This document shows, in pieces, positions 10,636 to 20,664 of a DNA stretch of 64,000 nt. The first letter of the stretch is position 1; every line of letters begins with the position of its first letter. The notes under the pieces are model-generated. The model was not told where the DNA came from. It did no database searches and worked only from the letters and a program-made list of their open reading frames with translations. The translations under genes were made by a program, and so were the position numbers. The stretch covers positions 80,342 through 144,341 of the forward strand of contig NW_020327298.1 of the NCBI RefSeq assembly GCF_001858045.2. The letters run 5' to 3'. The stretch is from Oreochromis niloticus. Taxonomy: Eukaryota; Chordata; Actinopteri; Cichliformes; Cichlidae.

Positions 10636-11068
10636 GAATGAGAGGCAGAGCCTTAAGCTTTCTGTGGACCCTGTCTACTTTAAAGATTTTCAAGGTTCTA
10701 GACTTTCCTTTTTGACAAAGCTTATGGCTAGGGCTTGATCAGGTGATCCTGAATCATGGGGGGAATTAAGCATTTCTTCTTCTCTCAAGTATTTACACAT
10801 ACCGTCTTTATACACCTCTTTATATTTAATAATTGGTTTTTATTTGGCTCTCTTCTACATCGTCTTTTCCCCTCTCCTGACACCCAACCGGTCATGGCAG
10901 ATGGTGACCCGTTCCTGTGCCTGTTTCTGTATTAGGTTTTTTTCCTGTTAAAAGGAAAAAAAGTGCTTGCTCATATGGATTGTCTGATTATTGGGATTCT
11001 CTCTGTATTTTTTTTCCTGACATTATTAAGTGCCTTGAGCTATATAAATAAAATTGAATTCAATAAAT
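10636..11068 (+). mobile_element. L2-type LINE 3' end, head-to-head with the minus copy
   Basis: It begins at AATGAGAGGCAGAGCCTTAA, matching the ORF2 C-terminus of the L2 at 32.4 kb, and runs through the CTTATGGCTAGGGCTTGATC region to AGCTATATAAATAAAATTGA. Several deletions remove parts of the 3' UTR. Its tail stops about 55 bp before the last visible caspase exon, so it may have displaced that gene's final exon. Confidence 0.75.
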
Positions 11069-11123
11069 TAAAACCACATCACATCAACATTAATTTAGTA
11101 TTCACTGAATCTGTGAGACTTAC

Positions 11124-12648
11124 CTGGAAGCAGGTAGAAGTCTTTTGTCAAAGTGTCTCTCTCTTTGGTCGGCATCTGCATATATTCAGAGGGGTCGTCT
11201 TCAAAGCGTTGCATGACCTTTGAGCCCACATTACAGAAAATATGTATTCATACAACGATGGAGACATTTGTTCCACTATTTCCAGAAACAATTCAAGGCA
11301 ATTAAAACTTTGACAAGACTTATATGTTGGCAAACTTACCTTTTTGAACAGATCTTCAATATGATCCTTATGACAATGAGCAAAGATCTCATCACAAATG
11401 TAATGAATAAAATCAGAACCATATTTTCGGATTCTATATGAATAGGTGTCTGCATGCAAACAGAAACATACATTTTGTATTTGGTAATGGTGTTTGTTAT
11501 TATTAATGAATAGTTACAAGAAGCTGGATAACTTACAAGGAGTGCTGGAATGAAAACCAATGAAGTCCTTTTCAACGTATACTGTACTACGTTTGGGAAC
11601 GTTTTTTGATGGCGATCGGATATATTCTGTGGCCATTGATTGTCTACTTCCAGATACCTTCACTACTCCCTCATTTCCTAAAACAAACAAGATATGTCCA
11701 AATAAACTTTGTCTCTTCATCTTCAGGTGCTCTTTAGTCATACTAAAAGCATTAAAAACTGCATTATGTGAATTGTACATCACATCTAGTAAAACATTAG
11801 TTTCTTCCACAGAAAATAGTAGGCGTAAGATCACATTACATGGTAAAATTTAAGGAAGCTACAAAAAAGTATGATTCTCCAATTTTACTGGAACATTTCA
11901 AGAGTTCATATTTTTCTAATTTCATGTCAGGCTAGATGAGAATCACCTCCTCTGCAGGCCTGAATGATGATGACCTTTGGTTTATTCATCAGTGCAGGAC
12001 AGTTCTTTGTGTTTAAACGCTCATAAATTGTATCAATTTTAAAGTCCTTCAGGTCAGAGCCACAGATAGTTCCAGTGCCTCCATGAGACATGAGAACCAC
12101 AAACACACTGTCTGTGTGAAAGAGCTTTGGATGCTTGGAGAAATGTATTAGAGCTTGATCAATCTCCTGTAAACAGAAAAGCCGAATATAAATTAGATCT
12201 TTTACTCATTTTGAAAAAATTTAGCTAACTGGAAGTGAAATACTACTCAGTCTGTATAAACTATCTGTGCAGTCAGGTCCTGATATTGTAACACGTCATA
12301 TCCCAGATAATTGAACAGATTGAGCATGGCTTTTGTATCATGCTCAGCTCCGTGTCGGTTTGATTTTGGATCATAAAACCTTATAATATTGATCAGTAGG
12401 GCGATGCGTTGTGACTTAGAGTATTCAGTCACAGGGTAAATCTGAAACAGAAAAGTCATCAGATCCCTTTAACAAACATTTTTTTTTTTTTAATGCAGTC
12501 AGTTAGAAAAGGCCACTAATTACTCTTAATTTAATATTAACTGCAAAGCGCTGAGGGCAAAGTTTCAGTTAATAGAAATGATAATTATATGGAGACTTAC
12601 TTTTTTACCCTGGATGTCTCTTCCAATGTAATCTGTGTACATGGCCAT
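11124..12648 (-). CDS. caspase-1-like inflammatory caspase, catalytic domain (six exons, ends incomplete)
   Basis: Cysteine protease of the caspase family, cleaving after Asp. Exons on the minus strand: 12648-12601, 12441-12265, 12166-11947, 11677-11537, 11449-11340, 11217-11124, with phases that agree across all joins (about 262 residues). Landmarks: RHGAEHDTKAM and GYDVLQYQDLTAQ (start of p20), the catalytic His in VLMSHGG, the catalytic Cys in IIIQACRGG, VEKDFIGFHSSTP (p10 start), and YSYRIRKYGSDFI (S1 pocket). Most donors are GTAAGT. The exception is after exon 2, where ATAGTT follows CAG; a GT three bases further would add one Ile in frame. No Asp lies in the p20/p10 linker before EKDF. 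No CARD or pyrin domain is seen upstream, and an acceptor-like TTTATAG precedes the first ATG, so 5' exons may be missing. The last exon is also not visible. Could be a pseudogene. Confidence 0.8.
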
Positions 12649-12659
12649 GCTTAACCTAT

Positions 12660-13028
12660 AAATACAAGGATATTTTTAGCTGGAGGAATTGAGTGAATCA
12701 GGGTCAGTGGGTCCATTTGATAACTGTCATTTGGATTTTTCACTGTATGTCACATGATTTCTCCTCCTCAGGAACAGAAGGGGAACACAATGAGGATCTT
12801 TACAACAAGTCAGTAGTCACATGCATGTGACCTGTGCGTGATTAGGTAAAAACAAATACAACACAAAGTATGTGAGAAAAAACAACCTTTAAAGTAAAAA
12901 CAGAAAATAAGCCAAAGACTAGATGCAAGACTCACACTGATCATGAAAGCAAACATTTTTTGAGAGGTCACTCAAACTCGTGACAAATCATTTGAAAGGC
13001 CAGTGTGATTGTTTGTTTAGCAACAAAT
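12660..13028. other. no gene seen upstream of the caspase
   Basis: No CARD- or pyrin-domain exon could be read on the minus strand. There is no clear promoter signal. The next identifiable sequence is a PLE. Confidence 0.4.
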
Positions 13029-14008
13029 GAGTTTTTCTACACCACCGGACAGAACACACACATGTAAAGGAAGCACTCAAAACATGTGGTTATCCAAACT
13101 GGGCGTTCATAAAGTCAGCAAAGAGGCACAGAAAAGAAGATCAGACACCAGCGAGGGAGGATAAGAAAGACAGACGCAACAACGTTGTCATCCCCTATGT
13201 AGCCGGTGTATCAGAGAAACTCAGGAGAGTTTTCTCCAAGCACGACATCCCAGTGTACTTCAGACCCAGCAACACACTCAGACAGAAACTGGTTCACCCG
13301 AAAGACAAAACTCCTAAACACAAACTGAACAACGTGGTGTATGCTGTACAGTGCAGTGAGGAATGCCCAGACCTCTACATTGGAGAGACCAAACAGCCAC
13401 TTCACAAGCGCATGGCACAACATAGAAGAGCCACCTCCACAGGACAAGACTCAGCAGTCCATCTGCATCTAAAGGTCAAAGGTCACTCTTTCGAGGATGC
13501 CAATGTTCACATATTGGACAGAGAGGACAGATGGTTTGAAAGAGGAGTGAAAGAGGCCATCTATGTCCACTGTGAGCGACCATCTTTGAACAGAGGCGGT
13601 GGTTTACGACACCAACTGTCTGCCATCTATAATCCAGTTTTGAGTTCCCTCCCCAGACGCCTTAACGCCCACTCACATCCTGGGCCATCTGACCTCAGGA
13701 AATCACATGATAGGGTGGGGCCAGGTTTCACAATGAGCTCACCCAAAACCCTGGCTGATTAGGTCCCACACCCACTTTCACACCTTGGCGCATGTGATTA
13801 GGTAGAGGATCATCAGGGGGTCCGTTGTCCCTCTTTGGGGGGGGGGGACTCCCACTGGGTTTAAATCTGGGACTCTCCACCATTTGAGCTTAGAACTGAA
13901 GAAGCTTCTCGGATGAGAGTTGAAACGTCTTCAAGCAACTCAAAGAAGTCCAGACGCTTTTCTTTGCAAACTCCTTTGACTACGATGACCTGGATGACTG
14001 AGAACCTT
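13029..14008 (+). mobile_element. Penelope-like element with GIY-YIG endonuclease frame, 5' truncated
   Basis: An open frame from about 13029 to the stop at 13760-13762 covers the linker and endonuclease of a PLE protein. Visible are EALKTCGYPNWAFIKSAKR, NNVVIPYVAGVSEKLRRVFS, the GIY-YIG core VVYAVQC with LYIGETKQPLHKRMAQH, and EAIYVHCERPSLNRGGGLRH. PLE proteins pair a telomerase-like reverse transcriptase with this nuclease. The RT is missing here. After the stop comes the element tail with a hammerhead fold and the end GACCTGGATGACTGAGAACC. The first Met in frame is at 13253, but it is internal; the frame simply runs in from the truncated side. Confidence 0.85.
13886..13941 (+). ncRNA. candidate type I hammerhead ribozyme of a PLE, best stem I
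   Basis: Stem I is well formed: GAG (13886-13888) pairs CTC (13939-13941), CTT (13889-13891) pairs AAG (13933-13935), GAA (13893-13895) pairs TTC (13930-13932), with a bulged A and a CAA internal loop. The core is CTGAAGA (13896-13902), stem II GCTTCTC with GAGAGTT around GGAT (one C-U mismatch), GAAA (13922-13925), and cleavage predicted after C13929 in ACGTC. The short palindromic ACGU stem III is as in dimer-active hammerheads. Confidence 0.7.
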
Positions 14009-15305
14009 CACAGACTCAAGAATAGTGATTTATTACACTTTACTTTTCTTTAAAGTAATGCAGTACGTTACATAATAAGTTACACTATCAGTTATATTAC
14101 ATTTATAGACCTCAGAGCCCTGAGGTCTATGAACCAACTTTTCTTATTAATCCTTAATTGAGCTTTATGAGTTTATCATATAATTACATTAACAATATAT
14201 TTATTGTTAATGTACGGACATATTTTTTTAGACTGTGAGGACTTTGGTCACTGAGGTTGTTTTAAACAGAAAAAATGCTTGACTTTTCTTTTTAACTCAG
14301 ATAAATGGTGACATTAAGAATATACAAAGGAACCTCTTAAACTCACTCCTGACTTTTATTTTTATTTTTGGACTACAGGAATAACTTATAAGTTATATAA
14401 TTTATAAGTTAAAAATAAACTTTCTATGCTTTCATTTAGCCCATGAATTGCAAAAGAAACAAAAAAAAAGACCAAAAAACCAAAGACACAGATTTTCTCT
14501 TTTGTTATTGGAAATCCTTTTTTTCATGACATCAGTACATTTTAAGAGCAGAAATATTAAAAACTAACACAGAACAAAGATCCCAGCAAGATGTTTGGGA
14601 AATATTCCCGTTATTCCTTTGAAACCAGTTGGTGAACTAACTCAGTGCTTGTCGAATGGATGCTACAGATTCTAACACAAGAACATGTTCAGTGGTTCTC
14701 TGACATGGAGAACACAATTTAAAATCTGCAGCAGATTTTGGATTTTTGTGTGTTTGATGTTGATATCTGCGTGAACAAACTCTAAACTGTTATTTCAGTT
14801 AACTTGTGTTAAATCTGATTTAAGCTTTCAGATGAAAACTAACATACACAATCTGGTTTTGAATCTCAGAGCTGAGCTTCATATGTTTCTGGTCCTGGGA
14901 TTTTAAACAGCAAAGCAAAACAGTCACAACCTTCAGAGTTCACAAACTCGTATGTGAAAATGAGGAATAACGTGTAGATTTTAAATGCAGAAGAACTGAG
15001 AATAAAAAGTGAGTTACTTGTTGAGGGGAACCCAAGAAAGCAGAACAGAAGAAGCTCTTTCCTTTGTCTCACACCATGGTATTTTTTTGTGTTGGGTGTT
15101 TTCAGCCAAGGAAACGTTCTTCCATGAAAGTTCAAACTAGAGAAACCAGTAACTGCAGCAGCATAGTTTCAGTTTGCAGCACACCTAATCTTTCTGAAGC
15201 ATTGTAAAAACACTAACACACTCTAAATAGATCATACTTCAGATGTATTTTATTTTACATAAATAAAAAAAGTCTCACATTTTCCTCCTAAAGTTCCTAA
15301 AGACA
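14009..15305. other. no gene seen
   Basis: AT-rich sequence with a few inverted AT words (for example TAACTTATAAGTTATA near 14385). I see no exon, known repeat or RNA gene. Confidence 0.4.
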
Positions 15306-15450
15306 AACTGTTAAATGAGGAAACATAGTAAACTTACAGTTTCTTCACACACACCAACAACAAGCTCCACTCCACACCTGGACACTAAACACCGGCACAC
15401 GGGTGAGCTGCTTCCTAGAATGAGGCGGGACTCCACCTGAAGCAGAACAG
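15306..15450 (-). repeat. exon-like block, copy 1 of a local duplication (partner at 18598-18745)
   Basis: About 145 bp nearly match 18598-18745 in the same orientation, including CAACAACAAGCTCCACTCCA and the CACCTGGACACTAAACAC string. On the minus strand the block ends in GAAACTGTAAGTTTAC, a good splice donor. That fits a duplicated first (possibly untranslated) exon of a minus-strand gene such as the caspase or an NLR, but the downstream partner cannot be proven. Confidence 0.5.
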
Positions 15451-15711
15451 GTGGGAAGATTCTCAGAATGTTTAACTTTATGATGTCAGGTTTAAACTTT
15501 TCTTGTTTCAATGTGTTTCAACGTGTTGTTTCTCTGAGTGGGCTCATGTTATTAACATAATGAACTGAAATTTGTCTGCTTCTTTCTCCAAATTCATAAT
15601 TATCAGTATCATATAAGAGCTTAATGCATTCGACTGTAACTGAGTTTTTCTAAAGTGCATAACTGTGCAGTGTTTATTGCATGAAAAGAAAAAAAAAAGC
15701 CACATTTTAAG

Positions 15712-16975
15712 GGATCCCCGTACACTTCTTCAGTCCGAACGACATTCCAGTGTCATTGCTGTATAGCCTGGTAGTGTGGATCAGTGAATCGATGTCTCGT
15801 TCACACTTGGCATACAACTTGATGTCATCCATGTACAGGAGGTGGCTGATAACTGCTCCTTTCCGTAGTCCCGCAGGCGAATGGGAACCACAAAGAAGCC
15901 GCTAGGAAAGCTGCAACCACCAAGTACCTGCAGAGGGTCAGGCAAGTCCTGAGGAGTCAGCTGAACAGTATGAACAAGATCCGGGCCATCAACACCTACG
16001 TCCTGCCCGTGATCAGGTACCCTGCTGGGGTAATAGGCTGGCCAAAGGAGGAGATAGAAGCCACTGACATCAAGACAAGAAAGCTCCTGACCATGCATGG
16101 AGGGTTTCACCCCAAGTCCAGCACCCTGAGGCTGTACGCTAAGCGGAAGTAAGGAGGCCGGGGACTGGTGAGTGTCAGCACCACAGTCCAGGATGAGACA
16201 ACGAACATCCACGAATACATCACGAAGATGACCCCAACTGACAGCGTGCTCAGTGAATACCTCAGGCAGTAGAAACCCAAGAAAGAGGAGGAAGGTGAGG
16301 AACCATCATGGAAGGACAGGCCCCTGCACGGTATGTACCACCGGCAGATAGAGGAGGTGGCTGATATCCAGAAATCCTACCAGTGGCTGGACAAAGCTGG
16401 ACTGAAAGACAGCACAGAGGCACTAATCATGGCAGCACAAGAACAAGCTCTGAGTACAAGATCCATAGAGGCTGGGGTCTATCACACCAGGCAAGACCCC
16501 AGGTGCAGGCTGTGTAAAGATGCCCCAGAGACAATCCAGCACATAACAGCAGGGTGCAAGATGCTAGCAGGCAAGGCATACATGGAACGCCATAACCAAG
16601 TGGCCGGCATAGTGTACAGGAACGTCTGTGCCGAGTATAACCTGGAAGTCCCGAGGTCAAAATGGGAGATGACCCCAAGGGTGATGGAGAATGACCGAGC
16701 TAAGATCCTGTGGGACTTCCAGATGCAGACGGACAAAATGGTGGTGGCTAACCAACCGGACATAGTGGTGGTAGACAAACAGAAGAAGACGGCTGTAGTG
16801 ATCGATGTAGCGGTTCCGAATGACAGCAATATCAGGAAGAAGGAACACAAGAAGCTGGAGAAATACCAAGGGCTCAGAGAAGAGCTCGAGAGGATGTGGA
16901 GGGTGAAGGTAACGGTGGTCCCCGTGGTAATCGGAGCACTAGGTGCGGTGACTCCCAAGCTAGGCGAGTTTGTGT
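15712..16975 (+). mobile_element. R4/Dong-type (Rex6-like) LINE, 5' segment inverted
   Basis: The plus-strand part (about 15872-16975) reads as the C-terminal half of ORF: ATTKYLQRVRQVLRSQLN, INTYVLPVIRYPAG, the CCHC-like CRLCKDAPETIQHITAGC, and the restriction-like endonuclease motif PDIVVVD followed by VVIDVAVP. One stop near 16150 and one near 16270 break it, while 16333-16970 is open. The left part (15712-15870) is on the minus strand and holds the RT catalytic motif LLYMDDIKLYAKCERDI. About 35 residues between the two parts are absent. The element ends in a TG/TA microsatellite. This is a dead insertion. Confidence 0.85.
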
Positions 16976-17049
16976 GTGTGTATATATATATATATATTAA
17001 AAGCAACATTTTCAAAATACTATTCTTATCAAGAAAATAACAAAAATTC

Positions 17050-17807
17050 TTTCACAGATCAAGATTTGTTATCAAGAGACAGATGTAAGTTTAAACTATT
17101 TAACAAGCTTCGTCTTTGTTTTAGTGTGAACACTGTTGGAGGAGAGCCAACATTTTGTGACGCAGGATTTTTAAGCAGAGGCCGACGTGATGAATCAAGG
17201 CTACTTTACAATTTCCCCTGTGAGTCCCTGCCCTCCCTCCATCTCCTGCTTCTGTGAACATAAAGACTTTGAGGGTGGGAATGTTTAATTAACATTGTGG
17301 CTGATCTGAGTGATTAGCAGACATGCAGTTTTAATATTATCGTTCTAATCCATTCTGACTAAAGCTGAATTTACAGCTCAGTAGAGACAGCATGTTTACA
17401 GTGTGGTTTCAGATGGAGGCAGTGAATGTAAAAGTATGTGGTAAAACTGGTTTTTGGCCCAGTACTGATTGTGTTGCTGAATCCTGCAGTTTTGACGCAC
17501 AAAGAGCTGAAGTGAAACCGAATGTTTAACATTATGGAAAGTGTCACTGCAGCCTCTCTGTGCCTTTTATTTATTTGTTTTTTTAATGGTTTTTTTTCAA
17601 GCTCTCCCTGAACTCAACCATCACTTTCCTATTCCAGTCCACTTACAGCTCTGTGCAGTCCACCAGTCATCATTCAGTATGTCTGTTCTCATTTGTTTCC
17701 AGTGACATGCAATCATGATTTTGGAGACTGCACAGGAAGACGACTGGCGACTTTACTTTTCCTCCCAAAAATAAAATAAAATATGCAGACAGCGGAGGAA
17801 TTACAGC

Positions 17808-17838
<31 letters not shown>

Positions 17839-18597
17839 AATTCAGTTTGGTTTCAGTTACTTTTTAGGGTTTGCTCGTTTTAGTTTAGGTATAAAAAAAT
17901 ATTCTCTTTGGTTTCGTTTCAGTAAGTTTCAGTCGTGGTTTTATTTCTTTATTAATTTTTTATTGTATTTAGGGCATACAGTATTTCAGAGGCTAGATTA
18001 ATGAAAATCAGTACAGTTTTCATAATAAAAACAGAAACTTTTGAAAGGAGTGGCTGTCAGTCATGGAGACATCCAAAGTATAAATAAATATATCTATCAA
18101 AGCCAGTAACCCAAGTATTCTTTTTTTACTTTTAAGCCAAAGAAAAAAAAACTAAGGATATTTCATCAATAATTTTATTTTACCTAGTTTTTCAGCAGAG
18201 CAGAACAGTTTGTGATGCAGTATTTTTAATCAGACGACAAAATGCAGAATATGTATCGAAGAGACATCTATACCAAATAATGTTAATATAACGCCTTGGA
18301 ACTCAGAGTCTCTCCGAGTGAGTTCAGCCCATATTCTCTTTGTTTAGTCTGTTTCCTGGACTCTGTCACACACAGTAACAGGAAATGGCGGACACACTCG
18401 GCCTCGTTGGTCCAGCTGTGAGTCCGTTACCGTGAACTACGGAGCGGCAGATTTGTGCTGAACTAAGCTGCACACAGCTGATGTTAGCCAGGAAAACATT
18501 ACACACTGACTTTAATGGAGAGACCGGAAATACAAACACACACAGTTTGTTGTGTAAAGAAACACGAGCTGAACAAACAGTAAAGTTCCTGAAGACA
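17050..18597. other. no gene seen; weakly duplicated sequence
   Basis: A T-run of about 25 bases lies at 17815-17840. The words around 17150-17200 (TTTGTGACGCAGGATTTTTA) recur in diverged form near 18210 (TTTGTGATGCAGTATTTTTA), so the duplication that produced the exon-like blocks may extend through this region. No coding frame is supported. Confidence 0.4.
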
Positions 18598-18745
18598 AAC
18601 TATTAAAGGAGGAAACAAAGCAAACTTACAGTTTCTTTACACAAAGACACCAACAACAAGCTCCACTCCACACCTGGACACTAAACACAGACAAACAGTG
18701 TCGCTTCCTGGAAGGAGGAGGGACTCCACCTGAAGTTTAGCACTG
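18598..18745 (-). repeat. exon-like block, copy 2 of a local duplication
   Basis: Partner of 15306-15450, about 3.3 kb away in the same orientation. The splice-donor-like sequence is conserved as GAAACTGTAAGTTTGC on the minus strand, which argues for function or recent duplication. Confidence 0.5.
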
Positions 18746-18949
18746 GTATCGGGGCAGGACTCTGCACTTTGTTTTCTAAATAATGTCACACTGAATATTT
18801 GATTCATTCCTGTCCATTGGTGCCATTTCAAGGTGCTAACACTCATTTCTTGTGGAAGACTTTCACACATCACAGCTCTTTAATACGCAGGGTGAACTCA
18901 GTTAAATGGCTCTTTGAAGATTTGAGCATCTTAGTGCTTTAAAGGTTAA

Positions 18950-20110
18950 CAGGCATCAAAAGATCTGTCTGGGGCTCACAGTGTGGATGCGGAGAAAAGA
19001 GGACCCAATCGCAGGACTCAGTGGTAGGTGAAGGCTGTTGTTTATTATGATAGCAGGGATGAGCAGAACATGAGATGGCTGACTGAACAGAAAGCACACA
19101 GGGCTGATAGACTATGGCTACGTTCACACTGCAGGCGAAAGCGCATCAAATCCGATTTTTTCGCCCCTATGCGACCCGTATCCGATCTTGGTATGACAGT
19201 GTGAACGGCACAAATCCGATATTTTCAAATCCGATCTGGGTCACTTTCGTATGTGGTACTGAATCCGATACGTATCCGATGTTTTAGAAAGCGACTGCTG
19301 TGTGAACGGTCAAGTCGCATTAAATCCGTCTTTTACGTCACTGACACAAGACAGACGCCAATTATCAGCGCCGGAGAAGCGCCCGATAGGACATCGCGAA
19401 CGATTTCCTACCATCCGGTGAAACTGTTGGGAAGACAACGTTGGAGAAATGTGAACATTTTATTTTTACTGTATTTTCTGCAGATTCTGACAGAAATCTG
19501 CAACTATCCTTTGAAGCACCGCTCCTCTAAAACAGCAAAAAGGATCATTATTAGGTTATTTACATTATTATGTAAATAACAAAATAACTTAAAGCAAAAA
19601 CCTGGAAACATAAAGTCCGAAGTCTTTATATTAAGGGCCATCAGTCAAACAATATTGTTTGCTCTGGGTCTAAACAGAGCGAGTTGTGTGTGACATCTTC
19701 TTTTGCGCATGCGGGCCGCTTTGAGCGTTCACACTGGAGAGCGTTTGATGTCGCATTTTATGTGTAGTGTGAACAAGCAGACAAAAAAATCGGATTTGAT
19801 CAAAAAATCGGAATTGAACATTAAGACCTGCAGTGTGAACGTAGCCTATGATAACGACAACGATGAGAAGACCAGGACTGAAGGAAACTGAGGACTTAAA
19901 TTCACAGGCTGAATGATCAGAGATTGGAGACCGGTGAGTGAACAGCTGAACTTAATCTGACTAATGACACATGGCAGTAACTGGAACACAATACCCCCAG
20001 GCAAAATGCTGGCACAGAAAACAGGAAATGAAAACCGATGGAGAATAAGCTGAACATGAAACAAACTGAAAACTCTGGTTCAACGACCCAGGAGCTCTGA
20101 CAATATCAAA
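18950..20110. repeat. unclassified LTR-like sequence around a MITE
   Basis: The flanks of the MITE (18950-19116 and 19846-20110) resemble fish repeats with a GAGGACCCAATCGCAGGACT-type primer region and a TGTTTATTATGATAGCAG segment. I cannot define ends or a superfamily. Similar wording is found near 35340-35437 and 39440-39540. Confidence 0.3.
19117..19845. mobile_element. MITE with about 19-bp terminal inverted repeats and CTATG flanks
   Basis: It starts GCTACGTTCACACTGCAGG and ends with the exact reverse complement CCTGCAGTGTGAACGTAGC. The flanking CTATG occurs on both sides (19112-19116 and 19846-19850). If the repeats are taken as one base longer, the duplication becomes TAT, as in PIF/Harbinger elements. 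The interior repeats AAATCCGAT-like words and has no transposase. A partial second copy lies at 39604-39760. Confidence 0.8.
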
Positions 20111-20588
20111 CTGTTGATACAGCAGCCCTTAACATTTACCATTTCATTCATTAAACATTTAGAATAAGGTTGCTAAGGTGGATGGAGAAAAAGCACATTT
20201 AGAGACTGCCCCAGAAAACTCCATGCTAAGGGACCTCACATATTAAATCCTACTGGTCAGTAATAAGGTTGATAAATCAATAAAACATGAGTCATAATGC
20301 ATGCTGTGATGTCATGTGTTGAATAAAATGATGAATTCCTGCAAAGTAAAGCAAATTTGTACGAAACAGGCTGTTCATTTCAATGAAAATGGGGTGCTCT
20401 CCACCCAGTTTGAACTGCTGTCAAGGCTTTTCTGGTCCCAAAGTTGAGATATTCACACTGGTACAGCAGCAGAGTGGATAGGCCAGGAATAAATAATACA
20501 TAAATTGTGCCCTGTCAACAACGTTGAGTCCAGATGTGTGGAAAGCTTTTGTGCTTCACCAAACCTTTGTTAAAGTTCGATATAAAAC

Positions 20589-20664
20589 ACTATTTGCGCC
20601 CGCCAAGGGCGTCTCCTTCTCGCCGTCGCCCGAGAAGGAGACGCCCTTGGCGGGCGCAAATAGT
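20589..20664. repeat. perfect 34-bp GC-rich inverted repeat with 8-base loop
   Basis: The arms 20589-20622 and 20631-20664 are perfectly complementary; the loop is CCGTCGCC. A further TCGATA/TATCGA pair lies outside after a short bulge. It sits immediately before the readable part of the LINE endonuclease. Confidence 0.95.

Noticed and set aside
9783..11068. Twin-priming interpretation of the head-to-head L2 pair
   Set aside because: The minus-strand part reaches its own 3' tail at 9783, so it is a separate 3'-complete copy and not an inverted 5' segment.
12264..12264. U12-type (AT-AC) intron after caspase exon 2
   Set aside because: The intron begins ATAGTT, not ATATCC, and ends in CAG, so the minor-spliceosome pattern does not fit.
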